Shown: positions 49,201 through 59,864, counted from the first letter of the stretch. The stretch: DNA of 64,000 bases from Paragorgia papillata (GCA_035771165.1 JAWNZC010000314.1:8706001-8770000), one strand, 5' to 3'. Notes: generated from the sequence alone by a model not told the origin. Translations and numbers: made by a program.

Positions 49201-52200
49201 AAATCTGTTGCTGTTTGGTCAATAAACATTTTATGAATTTCCAACAGTTTTTCTGAAAGAAAGAAATATTCAAAACCAACGTTAAAAAGAAATAACAAAC
49301 TGCCCCAAGTGATATTCTCGCAAGATTGTTTTTCAGATGATCAAGCTGGGCGCTCACGCTACATGATAAAGCTGGGCGCTCACGCTACATGATCAAGCTG
49401 GGCGCTCACGCTGCCATTTTAGTCGCTCGATTTTTATGGTTACATGTGCGGTGTCATTACTGAGCAATTTTTATCGGCCGATTTTTATCGAACAATATCA
49501 AACTGGTTTGATATTGTTCGATTAAAATCGGTCAAAATATTACTTTGATGATCTGGTGGCTCCAGTTCCTAAAGATGTGAGCTTTTACATGAAAATGGCA
49601 CAATGGTAAACACCGATTTTTATCGCTTGACTAACCGATAAAAATCGGCCGACTAAAATCGTATCCTGTGCGCCAGGCTTAACTAAGTATGTTATCTACC
49701 GCTGACCATACAGTACCTCCGAGAGAACAGTCGACTTTCGAATGTTTCCGCCAATCAGCGACAGCATCAAGTAGAGCGTTGAAATGAAAGTCAACTCGTT
49801 CGTCTGTTTCTGCGTCAATAAGGCTTCCATCTTCTTTAACCAGTTCACATTTATCACCAATGGACTTCATCGGTAGACCACACTTGAAGGACAACAATTA
49901 ACAAGAGAAAAAAATATTTCCAGGATGCGCAGGGCTCAAAATAACGTTTCATGTTACGCCGGTCATGGTGACAGGTCAGTTCCAATTGTGACCGGTCAGA
50001 GGTGATTTTTGACGGGTCAAATTTCACGACGCAAAATTAATCAATACTGTAAATGAACTAAAGTTGGTGTTAATTTCTGTGAAATTTTTTGACCATTCCG
50101 TTTGACTATTCTTGCTGTTTTTCCCACTTCTTTTAAGCTGACGTCAGCAAAGACAAAACTCGCGAGGCAAGTTTAGAAGGCTTTTCCCAAAATTTATGTG
50201 ACTCCTTACGAAACGGACCGCTCGTTAGCCACTCAGATTACGGATAAAAAACTAAATACATAAGTATCTAGAATGATCTCACATTAGCGAAGATCTATTA
50301 GTTACCTGTTGAACCAAGACAGACATGGGATTATTAGTACAACCATTCATAATCTGAGCACCTTTCCCAACACATACACCTCCAAGATAATCATCACAAA
50401 CACGACCTCCTATGCGCTCTCTCGCTTCTAGGACGGTTACCTAAACAAACCAAGTACGAAAAGACAATGAAGATTCTTCTCTCTTCGCTTTTCCCTTCCT
50501 TTGCCTTTCTTTCCCTTCCCTCCCTTCCTCTACCCTCCACTCCACTTCCCTTCACCTCCCTTCGCTTCGCATCTCTCAGTTCTCTCCTCTTCCATTCTCT
50601 TCTCTTCCATTCTCTTATCTTCCATTCTCTTCTCTTCTCTCCTCTCCTCTCCTCTTCTCTTCCATTCTCTTCTCTTCTCTTCTCTCCTCTCCTCTCCTCT
50701 TCTCTTCCATTCTCTTCTCTTCTCTCCTCTCCTCTTATCTTCCATTCCAATCTCTTCTCTTCTCTTCTCTTCTCTTCCATTCTCTTCTCTTCCATTCTCT
50801 TCTCTTCTCTCCTCTCCTCTTATCTTCCATTCCATTCTCTTCTCTTCTCTTCTCTTCTCTTCCATTCTCTTCTCTTCAATTCTCTTCTCTACCATTCACT
50901 TCTCTTCCATTCCTTTCCATTCTCTTCCATTCCATTCCATTCTCTTCTCTTCAATTCTCTTCTCTTCCATTCACTTCTCTTCCATTCCGTTCCCTTCCCT
51001 CCCCTCCTCACCGCTCCTCTCCTCTCCTTTCCTCTCCTCTCCTCCTCTCTCCCACGCCAAAAACCTTACCTTTATACCGAAGTTACTGAGTTGTCTTGCA
51101 GTAGCCAGTCCAGCGGCTCCAGCTCCAATAACCAAAACATTTGAATTCTAAAACCGTTCAAAACAGGTCACGTGACAACGTGACAAACATACTACACAAT
51201 TTAATAGTACAGTATAAGTTTACACTGGAATCATTCCCAGTCTATCATGAACGCTACATAAGTTTGACGAAGATACATATAAAGCTGGATGAAACATCGT
51301 ATTTAGTTCAAATTAAGTTTGTTTTGAAAATCCTAATGTTGGAATACACTAAAAAGAAAGTTTCAGGTCGAGAATAAATAGATTGAGCCGAAAACATTTT
51401 TTGTTTAGCCTAACTTTTTGTGTTTGTGTAGAGTATCCAATAAAACTGCTAAACCGCATCACTTTTTTAATCTACTTACTGTACATGGAGTGCAGATAGG
51501 AAGACAGTTTTGTGTACTGCACTTTAGAATACCGTGATTAACGTAGCCTTTGATCGTAAAGTACTCCAATATTCTTTCTAACTGAGGTATAATAGCAATG
51601 CGAGCCAAACCACGAAATATTAAATGACTTGTACATTTTTCAAGAGTTAGAATTTCCTAAAAAACAATTGAGCAACATCGTCATATTTTAGCTTACCAAA
51701 AATATGATAAAACACTGCTGCTGTTTCAAATGTTAATTAACTTATACCTACATGATAATAGTGTCGTATGAAGTGTCATGAAAACAGCTCTCGTAGGATT
51801 AGGGGAAAAAATTAGCATGCAAATCATACGGGATTACATTTTATCCCGCATGCACTATAATTGTAATGATATATAAATTATATATGCCCTTGTGTATATG
51901 TAATGTGTACAACATATAAAACAATTAGGAAAATTTTCTTTGAAGACGTAAACAGTAATTTTAAAATCAATACCACAAGCGCTAATCTTTTGAATATTAA
52001 TTGCAAATGTGTGGAGGTAATCGACAGCGGACAAGAAGCGATGATGTGGAATTAATCAAATCAAGCCATCTTAAGTCACGTAACTCGCGTATACCTTACA
52101 GTTGAGACTCCAAAGAGTGAGGACCAAGTTTCTCAGTGCCAGGTATCTATTTTGTGTTCTACGCAACCAAAAACACAAATACATAAAGAAATGTTTAGTT

Positions 52201-55200
52201 AACAAATAAAACATAAAGCCCCCGTGCATATGTACTCTTATGAATGCACGTTTGACGTCATTTGAATACGAAAGAAGTTGAGTAGAAGCACGAGGCGATA
52301 GCCGAGTTCCTTTACACTTTACACGCTTAAGGTTTTATTTGTTTTATAAAATAATAAGAAAAATCAAGCTAAAAGTGAGGTAGTTTTGGAACTTGGCGGG
52401 CTTTTCCGGCCAGCTTACGCAATTGTACGCGAGTTGCGCAAAAATAAACAAAAAAAAACAAAAATACAGCTGACGCCATTGCACGCGAGTTTAAAACTCT
52501 TAATTGGCCGGAGGTAGTCCATTACTCTATTCCTAACAAAATACATTGAAAATAAACTGACACAATGCGACTTGTAGTCCAACAAGTACTTGTGACACAC
52601 GTACGGTTTGACTATAGTTCCCAGGTATAAATATCGAAAACAATCTGCGTCTACCATTGAGCCACTGGAACTCAGATGGTAGACTGAGGTTGTTTTCGAT
52701 ATTTATACGCCTGGGAAATAGTCAAACCGTACGTGTGTCACAAGTACTTGTTGGGCTACAAGTCGCATTGTGTCAGTTTATTTTCAGTAAATGTTGTTTT
52801 GTACGTTATTAGTGTTTTCAGTGTTAAATATCGAAAACAACCTCGGTCTCGTCCGGCTGGCATTCGGAAGGTTGTGGGTTCACGTCCCGTCCGGAGCTCA
52901 GAGTTTTTCTCTGAGTTTAACTTATACGACAACTTGTACAGCAAAAACAAACGAAAAAACTTTACCACTTCAAGGTGAAAACACTGCTAAAATAGATAAG
53001 ACATTGCTTTTAAAAAAACTTGAACCATAATTTTATGTTTTATCCCACCTTCCAAATTCTGGAAAATGTTCAATCTCCACTTCCTCCATGACATCAGGTC
53101 GAAAACAAAACGCTACACCCTCATCCGCTTCGGGGTTAGAAAATGGTCTGACATCTCCTGGAAAATAAAATTTTAGAATATAATCATTGTCGAGATTAAC
53201 ATATCTAAACGATGTCTGCGGATACACGCCAATGAATAGAGAAATACCTAATGGTTTTCTGTACAAGATACTGTGATTCAAACACGTGGAATGTTGCGAA
53301 AAAAGCGTAAAAAACGACCCGCTAAGCAAATGTTAAGCTAATTGTACGACATTATGCTACATTGCAAGACATTGCGCTACGTTGTAAGACATTGCGCTAC
53401 GTTGTAAGACATTGCGCTACGTTGTAAGACACTGCGCTACGTTGCAAGACACTGCGCTACGTTGCAAGACATTGCGCTACGTTGTAAGACATTGCGCTAC
53501 GTTGTAAGACATTGCGCTACGTTGTAAGACATTACGCTACGTTGTAAGACATTGCGCTACGTTGCAAGATATTGCGCTACGTTGTAAAATATTGCGCTAC
53601 GTTGCAAGACATTGCGCTACGTTGTGAGACGTTACGGTGTGTTGTAAGACGTTACACTACGTTGTAAAACGTTACGCTTGTAAGATGTTACGTTATGTTG
53701 TACGTACTGTAAGACAATGGTTGGTTACAATGTTAGGATACGGTGTGACACAAATTGAAACAATGCCTTCTAAAAAGAAGCTCTTCTGAGCACAACTTTA
53801 GAATACGTCAGCGCCCTGGAGTCAACTACAGGCCGCTCTATATTGTCACCTTCATTTAGCTGTTCTTGCAGATCGCCTTGCTCCCAGTTGCTGTCAGTAG
53901 GACTCAATCCCACTCCGTCAAGATAATATAACGCTACCAGAGGCGCTGAAGGACTGAACTTTAAGAGAGGAGTATACGAGAGACTTTCCAACCAAAATGG
54001 AGAAAGACAGTGATGGACTCTCTAAATGAAAAACATGGGTAGTAATTGATCAGATATGGAAGAGGATGTACAACAGAGTAAAACAATAAAAGGGGCACCG
54101 GACTGTTTTGGCCAGTTCAGGCAAGAATGTGTCAATCACTTGTTAATCTATTGCTTCTTAGGATATCTCAAGGTTCTCCCTTTGACAAGGTGTTAGACAG
54201 CGTAAAACAATAAAGAGATCGTTTTTGGCTGGTTTAGGAAGGAATGGGTTAGTCGCTTGTTAACCCATATTGCTGCCTAGGATGTCCGAGGGTTCTCCCA
54301 TTAAAGTAAAATATCATTTGGCATTAGACAGAGTAAAACAATAAAAGGGACACCGGACTGTTTTTGGCCAGTTCAGGCAAGAATGGGTCAATCACTTGTT
54401 AATCTATTGCTTCTTAGGATATCTCAAGGTTCTCCCTTTGACGTCTGGCGTTAGACAGAGTTACTTTTTGCTAGAAAGTCAACTCTATTTCTATTTCCAA
54501 CACCGACTACTGTAACAGCCACCAATTTGGAAGTGGTCTAGTTAGCTACTGTATACACAAAGTATTTCATAATTAGATATACATAAGAAATCTACAGTGC
54601 TTACAGGTATCTATTTGCTACTCGACTGTACCTCATCTTCAGCGCTGTTGCACAAATTGTGTTTAACTTTTTCATCCTCACTTTTCTATATTGAAAGAAA
54701 TTATAAAATTGTATTGCACAGCATCCTACGGTACGTTACATTACGGTACAGTAAATTACAGCATAATACAATACAATACAATACAGTACGCAGTACAGTA
54801 CTGTACCACATACTGTACTGTACTGCATACTGTATTGTATATTGTACTTTACTGTACACTGTACTGTACACTGTATTGTACATTATGCAGTACAATCTAC
54901 AGTACATTTAAAGTACAGTACAGTATAGCACAGCACAGTGCATTACAGTACAGTACAATATGCAGTACAGTTCAGTATGCAGTACAGTACATTTAAAGTA
55001 CAGTATAACACATTACAGTACAGTTCAGTACAGCACAGTGCAGTAGAGTACATTTAAAGTACAGTGCACTAGTATATTTAAAGTACAGTACAATGCAGTA
55101 CAGTGCATTACAGTACAGTACACTTATATTTAAAGTACAGTATAGCACAGTACAATACAATACAATACAATACAGTGCAGTACAGTACAATACAATACAG

Positions 55201-57845
55201 GTAAACATTTTGGTAAAAATGTTTGTCACCCTCACCTTCTTTAGTTTTCTATAACTTCTACAAGTCCATGTTTCTATAGCTTGTGTTTTCAAATCACCTT
55301 CTGTCAGTGGATACTGTCTCCACTTGCCACAATCACAACACTTTACCCAGTACGGCAAAATCCTTTCAGCCATGAATATTTTCAAGTTGGCCTCAGTTTG
55401 ACTGTTGCTGTTCCACTCACGTTTCCATTGTTCAAAAACTGGAAAACCCTCTTTGTGACTAAATACAGTAGGAAATACCACCAGTAGTTTTACTCAAACA
55501 TTTACTGCTGGTTGCAGGTGACCATTGCCATGTGCTGTATATTTGATCGTTGTTTGCTTTGTGTCAACTGCTACCGATACTTAACACTTATGTCAAGTAT
55601 AAGTTAAGCAAGCCAACTCTTTTCCACTCTCATAATTATCACCTCCCACGTTTGCTAAGTTTCATAATTATTATCTCACAACTTGCTGTCTGGGATATTC
55701 CCATGTTAAATGTTATTAAAATACTGTCTCATTAATAATTCATGACAAAAATTCAAAAGAAATCAATACCGTAGTGGTTGCAGTGGTTGTAAATCGGATA
55801 CAGCATCGTCCTGATTTACATAAACTTTACCTTCGATTTTCAAAATAGTTGGTGAACTTGATTACTTAGATGCATTTGTATTTTAAGAAAGATACAGCAT
55901 TCGCATCCGAGCTGTATCTATTACTTAGTGTTCAATTTCAGTGTGGTTGGAATAAGTGAAATGTGATTGGTTAATACAAAAATAAACATTAATTTAGTTT
56001 TATTCAAGGTTATTTTTAATGCTCGAATCAAGTTTTTGTTTGTTGTAAAACTAAATTAATGTTTATTTTTGTATTAACCAATCACATTTCACTTATTCCA
56101 ACCACACTGAAATTGAACACTAATAACATTTAACATGGGAATCCCAGACAGCAAGTTGTGAGATAATAATTATGAAACATAGCAAACGTGGGACTTGACT
56201 GAACTCATACTTAGCCCGGTGTAAAGTAGGAGTTGACATAATGCAAACAACAATCAAATATTTGGCACACGGCATGGTTACCTGCAACCAGCAGTAATTT
56301 AATATTTACTGATAAAAAGTACAGAACACACTTCCATATTATGAAATGTAATATTTTGATATACAGTATACTCTAACCTCCATCAATGAGTTTTTCCACT
56401 AGGAGAGAATGTTAGTAATTTAAATAATCTTTGTTAATCTTTAATAATAATAATGCACGATGTTTCAAGGAGTACCTTCTGTAATAATGGTCAAAACATT
56501 CATTACAAAAATGTTCCCCATCAGACATGTGATACCATCTTGATGTATATCCATTTCCACAACAACTAAAATTGAAATATGTTGAGTTCAATTAATCTTG
56601 GTTACACCTAGCTGTTTATCCCATTTCTAGTACACACGTAAAAACGTGCAAGCCATTGCATACCTGCAACTGCAAGCAAGTTGTTACAAGGCTGTTCAAC
56701 AGGCTGTCACTGTGATGTGTTCGCACTGGTTGTCCCAGTTTGTTAAAATATCTGTAAAAGGTTGTTGGCAACTTGTAACATAACAAGGTTGACGACTCCA
56801 ACAGATTGATGACAAGTTATTTCAACAAACTGTTACCACTCTGCATTCAACAAGTTGTTAATGGGTTGATGCTAATGAGGTTATAGCAGCTTGTTGAATG
56901 AACAGCATTGTTACAATCTGTTAACAGACTTGCCATCAGCCAGTTGCAAACACATCCTGTTGACAAGCTGTGAGATTTTTACATGTGTAGTCTTTACCAA
57001 TTTCACCTTATCTGTAGCCTGCATGGCAAAAGGCCTGATAAAGAAAGAGTTGACACAGATGGGTTGGGATGGGCTAGGAATCTTGCTCTTGCATGGCAAG
57101 AATGGCTGGAAAGGCAGCAGTGTAGCATGTGCCCCTTTTTTTCACCTTGTGCATGCTTCAGTGGCACAGCTCAAATCTTTTTCCACTATACCATAGTGCC
57201 ACTCTCCCATCAAGAACGACCAATCCCTCTGGCCCAACCTCAACTCAGCCCTCTCAATAATGCATGCTTCTCAACTCTGCTCTCCCCTAGAACAGAACAC
57301 TACTACAGTACACTATAGTGAGAGATGATAATTATCCATTCTTGCCTGAGCCAGCCAAAAACAGCCCCTTTGTTTTACTCTGTCTAATGCCAGACAATTT
57401 TAATGATCAATTAAAGAAAGAACCCTCAGACATCCTAGGTAGTGAGTTAATATGCTAGCCAGCCCCTAAATGAAAATGTGCTGTAGAATATTCTGTAGGA
57501 TTTAGAAATCCTATAGAATATTCCATAGAGTCCCAAATTCCAATAAGATTTCTATAGGACTCTATAGAACATTTTCATATGGCTGGTGGAAGGATCTTCT
57601 TTTAACAAATAAATAAAAAGCCTGTTTTTAGCCAGCTCAAACAGGAATGGGTTGAAGTATTACAGTACTGTAAATGTTCAAAAACATCAAAATACAGCAA
57701 ACCTTTCTATGGCATTTGAGAAGCAATCGGGCCTCTCAGCAGGGCACCCAGCTTTTTCACATTTTCGATATCTCTTTTCTGTTTCAGTTTCATGAACTTC
57801 GTATTGTTTCTTTTTTCTACACCTCCTCGCTGGTTGCACAGACAT
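40225..57845 (-). CDS. KDM1B: Lysine-specific histone demethylase 1B (LSD2), complete, 18 exons
   Basis: A nuclear FAD-dependent amine oxidase that removes mono- and dimethyl marks from histone H3K4. Exons: 57845-57703, 56565-56476, 55458-55236, 54685-54632, 54021-53850, 53157-53049, 52146-52095, 51656-51480, 51147-51070, 50440-50306, 49882-49717, 49252-49185, 48145-47870, 45299-45183, 44713-44588, 44082-43936, 41962-41810, 40329-40225. Lengths total 2391 nt, 796 residues plus stop; all phases agree (human about 822). Domains: C4H2C2 zinc finger about 29-71, CW zinc finger about 115-144 (PYWVKCCDCGKWRQYP), SWIRM about 260-340, then the amine oxidase with FAD motif VIGAGAAG (348-353) and ERIGGRV. 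The catalytic-region lysine is in GAGLIEK (K620), and the fold ends FAGEATNRQFPQTVSGAYLSG. The start is the first Met after an in-frame TAA. One substitution of note: GRVC where human has GRVW. Introns are full of repeats. Confidence 0.97.
40360..40680. mobile_element. Foldback in 3' KDM1B region
   Basis: CATAGTCAATCGAGATATGG, TCTGGAAACTC on the left and GAGTTTCCAGACCATATCTC, GATTGACTATG on the right form perfect arms. It lies in the last KDM1B intron. Confidence 0.85.
40678..41730. mobile_element. Element with CTGTGTAGGCAGTGTTTT ends, host of a nested MITE
   Basis: Ends CGTGCTGTGTAGGCAGTGTT and AACACTGCCTACACAGCAC. The interior repeats the phrases GAAAACTGACGTTTC/GAAACGTCAGTTTTC. The copy is split at about 41043-41692 by the GTTGAA MITE: TTGCTCTATCT on one side and AAAACACTGCC on the other are parts of the host. 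Confidence 0.8.
41045..41695. mobile_element. GTTGAA-rich MITE, copy with 230-bp insertion
   Basis: Same ends as 25077-25462 (AGGCCTGGCCAAACGCTTTC ... AAAGCGTTTGGCCAGACCTT). Relative to that copy an extra segment at about 41347-41575, starting CTTTATTCAAACAACATAAA, interrupts the shared CATGAATATT|GAACGATGTTG. Confidence 0.85.
42283..42875. mobile_element. TIR element with GGGGG-rich ends
   Basis: GCCAGGGACGTAGCCAGG at the left and CTGACTACACCCCTGG at the right are imperfect inverted ends. The inner phrase ATGCAGGAAATGCCAT...TTTCAAAATTTTCCGGGG matches that in 16778-17377. Confidence 0.65.
42945..43040 (-). repeat. tRNA-derived element, minus copy
   Basis: Read on the minus strand: GTAGCTCAATGGTTAGAGCT, then GGTTGTGACTTTGAGTCCC, then CTCAGAGTTTTCTGAG. 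The D-arm and T-arm words resemble pol III boxes A and B. Degenerate, not a working tRNA. Confidence 0.6.
43373..43556. mobile_element. MITE, 184 bp
   Basis: ATAGACCACTTTCATAATG and CATTATGAAAGTGGTCTAT are the ends. ATCTTAATAAGCCTTTCT and AGAAAGGCTTATTAAGAT continue inward. A broken relative sits at 35411. Confidence 0.88.
43594..43690 (+). repeat. tRNA-derived element, plus copy
   Basis: AGTGGCTCAATGGTTAGAGC, then GGTTGTGGGTTTGAGACCC, then CATAGTTTTCAGAGTTTAAC. It has box A and B-like text but a mismatched acceptor stem. Confidence 0.6.
44140..44500. repeat. (TCCG)n, (CTCC)n, (TTCC)n and (TACC)n compound microsatellite
   Basis: Tetranucleotide blocks in a KDM1B intron, the longest a near-pure TACC array at 44308-44430. 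LPSFLPSYLPTYLP-type frames are artefacts. Confidence 0.96.
44770..45170. mobile_element. Foldback of the TTCATCAG/AATTATTAATGAGTTT family
   Basis: GAGTGTTTCATCAGGGGATC and its partner GATTCCCCTGATGAAACAC form the stem; the tail ends CATGAATTATTAATGAGTTT. It abuts the KDM1B exon at 45183. Confidence 0.8.
45868..46012. mobile_element. Foldback with ~50-bp arms
   Basis: AATAACCGAGAG then TCTTTACGGTAAAATATCAA pairs with TTGATATTTTACCGTAAAGA then GGTCGAGGTTATT. Confidence 0.85.
46382..46704. mobile_element. MITE with TTAA flanks, second TTAA family
   Basis: TTAAAGGTGATGCACAGTCC then GCGCATG on the left; CATGCGCAGAGCGGACTG then TCACCTTTAA on the right. TTAA at both ends fits piggyBac-type duplication. 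Confidence 0.8.
46785..47190. mobile_element. Foldback of the TTCATCAG/AATTATTAATGAGTTT family
   Basis: AGTGTTTCATCAGGGGTTCC and a centre CCGAGGGCGTAGCCCCGTG; the right arm is partly lost (AAACACGGTAAACGAGTGTT). The tail CATGAATTATTAATGAGTTT is present. Confidence 0.7.
47262..47850 (+). repeat. tRNA-derived element split by a TTAA MITE
   Basis: The left half is CCTCAGTAGCTCAACTGATG, GATTAGAGCGTCTAACCGGTC; the right half is GATGGTTGCAAGTTCGATC, TCTGTCTGGGCTCAG, then a TCAGAAA...TTTCTGA hairpin. Joining them through one TTAA restores the order of the intact unit at 60743. Confidence 0.8.
47311..47770. mobile_element. TTAA-flanked MITE, copy 3
   Basis: AGTGTTTATGAAACGAAAAT and ATTTTCGTTTCATAAACACT at the ends; exact TTAA at 47307-47310 and 47771-47774. 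Long arms of about 190 bp with centre near 47520-47555. Confidence 0.92.
48530..48990. repeat. 30-bp minisatellite in KDM1B intron
   Basis: Unit GATGCCAGAGGGATGAAAGG then GACAATAAAG, about 15 tandem copies with point changes. 30 is divisible by 3, so frames stay open with a 10-residue period on both strands (KDARGMKGTI or HPSGILYCPF). Not a gene: it lies in the intron between KDM1B exons 49185-49252 and 47870-48145. Confidence 0.95.
49330..49685. mobile_element. Foldback MITE with triplicated 26-bp end
   Basis: AGCTGGGCGCTCACGCTACA then TGATCA is repeated three times (49344-49420). The interior CGATTTTTATCGG words pair across the element; the right end GATACG...TGCGCCAGGCTT is the inverse of the left end type. 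It sits between KDM1B exons 49882-49717 and 49252-49185. Confidence 0.75.
50470..51060. repeat. CT-rich array (TTCTCTTCTCTTCCA)
   Basis: About 590 bp of pyrimidine built from TTCTC, CTCCT and TTCCA words between KDM1B exons 51070-51147 and 50306-50440. Long frames on both strands are artefacts. Confidence 0.95.
52540..52945. mobile_element. Foldback linked to tRNA-like sequence
   Basis: AAACTGACACAATGCGACTT, GTACTTGTGACACACGTACG on the left pair with CGTACGTGTGTCACAAGTAC, AAGTCGCATTGTGTCAGTTT on the right (to 52790). Between them is ACCATTGAGCCACTGGAACT (tRNA-like, minus); after them GCATTCGGAAGGTTGTGGG, TTCACGTCCCGTCC and TCAGAGTTTTTCTCTGAG. Confidence 0.75.
53340..53690. repeat. 20-bp minisatellite (GTTGTAAGACATTGCGCTAC)
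   Basis: About 16 copies with few changes (TGTAAG/TGCAAG), degrading at the right end. It lies in the KDM1B intron between exons 53850-54021 and 53049-53157. Confidence 0.96.
54060..54460. repeat. Three direct repeats of ~130 bp
   Basis: Shared words AGAGTAAAACAATAAA, GGCCAGTTCAGGCAAGAATG and TCTCAAGGTTCTCCCTTTGA recur from 54075, 54195 and 54325. A related single copy lies at about 57340-57440 in the opposite sense. Confidence 0.8.
54715..55205. repeat. Imperfect ACAGT/ACAAT pentanucleotide array
   Basis: A 5-bp repeat broken by ATTTAAAGTAC words (four copies). It lies in KDM1B introns on either side of nothing else of note. Confidence 0.9.
55495..56305. mobile_element. Foldback, CTGGTTGCAGGTGACC family, copy 2
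   Basis: TTACTGCTGGTTGCAGGTGA and TACCTGCAACCAGCAGTAA are the ends. GTTCAATTTCAGTGTGGTTG and CAACCACACTGAAATTGAAC pair nearer the middle. Related to 30715-31190. Confidence 0.85.
56630..56992. mobile_element. ACACGTAAAAA-family element, copy 3 (reversed)
   Basis: ACACACGTAAAAACGTGCAA to GTGAGATTTTTACATGTGTA. Its interior is the reverse complement of 27238-27590 with moderate divergence. Confidence 0.8.
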
Positions 57846-59022
57846 ATCACTTGGGAAAATGTTCAATCTTTAACCTAGCTTCCCCAGTTATCACCACAAA
57901 CTAAACAAAAACAGACACATAAAAATAAACTGGTTCAATTTGAAATAACATCTTAACACTTTGAGGTCTGGACCTCTCCCTGTGCTGAATAAAATCATCT
58001 GGTGTTAGCCAGAATAAACGTTAAAGACTCGTTGTCAGTGAGGCTTCAAAGTGTTAATGTGAAAAAGTATATAATGGTTAATTTATTATGTAATCCAACT
58101 GCTGTATTCTCTCATGATCTCAAAACCAAACTGTGGCTGCTCAAAACCACTGGTGCCCTATTTACATGTACTGTATGAGCACTAAATCCCCAAATAACCA
58201 GGGATCTAGCTCTGACTCGGGAACTCTGTGACGTGAATTTTCTCAACACACACTCAGAAAAAAACCCACTTTACAGTCTGCTGTCAAAGAAAAATTTAAA
58301 AATTTGAAGCTTGCAGGATTGTCAAGATCCTATATTGGTATCCTGTAAGTTGATGTACTTCAGATTTCCATAAATCCCTTTGAAGATTGCAGCTAGTTGC
58401 ATAAGATCTTTCCAGAACAAATTTCGAGAACACCACACCAACAGAAAATAACCATACAACAGCCTTATCTGAGAAATACCATAAAAGCAAGCATGTGGTC
58501 CATGGGCCACATATGTATAGGTATGTGACCAATATCAAAATAAGCATCTGTGATATTTACATTATGTTTCAATGGTGATTGGTGACTGTTTCTGTATTTG
58601 CTGTAGTTAAGAAAAACGTAAACAGTACACATACATAGTTATACATCTTCACAGACTTCCATAGTTACTTTTGGGCAAGACTGGTCCACTGGTGTTAAAC
58701 TGGGGCCCGTTTGAGCGCGCTTTGTATAAATTTTGCCAGATTTTGCATACCAGGACTGGGTACCAAACTAGTTATTAGAACACATGCGCCAGTGTGCCAA
58801 AAACCAGTTTTAAAGCTATTTATTCCATTCTTCTTTCCACTATAAAATTTAAACAGAAAACTGCTCTCAGAAAGTTTGAATTATAGAATGAATCTAGATA
58901 ACTAAAACTACTCCTTTTGTTTTTGTAGTAAAGGAATGTCTAATATAATTATTATTAGAGAAGTATCGCGATCGTCATTGTCATTACGAAGGATGTGTTT
59001 TAATAGGTTGAAGTGGGACAAG
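57846..59022. promoter_or_regulatory. Shared upstream region of KDM1B and EMC2
   Basis: The two start codons face away from each other across about 1.18 kb. Near 57955-58060 is a small TIR element (TTAACACTTTGA ... CTTCAAAGTGTTAA), also seen at 24870. No TATA box or CpG-rich core was identified; the promoter role is inferred from layout alone. Confidence 0.4.
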
Positions 59023-59363
59023 ATGGCCGACGAAGTACTTGATTTAGAGGTAGCTCGACAAAAAATGAAAGAATGGCGAGATGAACCGCCGAGAAACAGC
59101 GAGGAAGTTATTGAATTAGGAGAATCACTTATTGTTGAACACGGCAGCAAGCTAGGAGATGAATGTACGTGTTATTTGTACTTACAATTTCAAAAATAAG
59201 TTGTACTTTGTTTTAAGCTTTAATATAATTATTTAATATTTATTAGAATAATATAAACTTTATTATTATCTTTATTACTATCCTTTTCTTCAATATAGTA
59301 TGGAGTGTATATGAACAAGTGTTTATTGCTGCTCTGGACTTTGGAAAAACAGATCTTGCAAGT
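59023..59363 (+). CDS. EMC2: ER membrane protein complex subunit 2, first two coding exons
   Basis: EMC2 is the cytosolic TPR subunit of the EMC, which inserts membrane proteins into the ER. Exon 1 (59023-59164) encodes MADEVLDLEVARQKMKEW, RDEPPRNSEEVIELGESLI, VEHGSKLGDE, ending in a GTACGT donor. Exon 2 (59299-59363) encodes LWSVYEQVFIAALDFGKTDL then AS before GTAAGT. The split Leu codon joins cleanly. KLGDx-W-x-YEQV-IAALD-G is the signature at residues 45-70 of animal EMC2. The remaining exons, TPRs included, were not found before 64000. Either a long intron contains the RING gene, or this is a partial copy. An in-frame upstream Met at 58936 exists, but the MADEV start fits the family length. 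Confidence 0.88.
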
Positions 59364-59499
59364 GTAAGTTTGAAGTCAGAATTTGGGAGTAAACTGTAAT
59401 AACTCTAGTTTATATTGAAACATTGATCCAGTTGGAAACTGGAATAATTATTGCGGGACAGCGAATTCAGGTGGAGAATATATAGAGAATAATACATGG

Positions 59500-59645
59500 A
59501 TGTGCGGAAATATGAAATTTATTTCGAGTGTTGACCAGGAATCCAGGATATCTCACGAGTGAGCGAAGCAAATGAGTGACATATCCTGTTCAACACGAGA
59601 AATAAATTTCATATTTCCAAGCATCCATGTATTGTTCTGTTTATT
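59500..59645. mobile_element. Foldback in EMC2 intron
   Basis: GGATGTGCGGAAATATGAAA TTTATTTCG pairs with CGAGAAATAAATTTCATATT TCCAAGCATCC. The centre reads GAGTGAGCGAAGCAAATGAG. Confidence 0.85.
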
Positions 59646-59864
59646 ATATAAAAAAATTGTCCTATTGCCTTGCAAAAATTGCATTAAACTATAATGCTGA
59701 TTCAGCGATAATCGTCACATGTGCGATTACCGGTATCATATAAATAATCACACATGTGAAATTATCACTTTTATTAGTGGCGGAAAAATCAATAAAACAC
59801 TCTATTTTATATAATAAATAATGATATTAGGTACTACTTCGAGTGATGACCCATACCAGGTAAG

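Noticed and set aside
53770..53849. Extension of KDM1B exon 5 through NIERPVVDSRALTYSKVV to the stop
   Set aside because: A GTGACA donor after LNEG gives the phase needed by the next exon (GDVRPFSNP), so the following residues are intron read-through.
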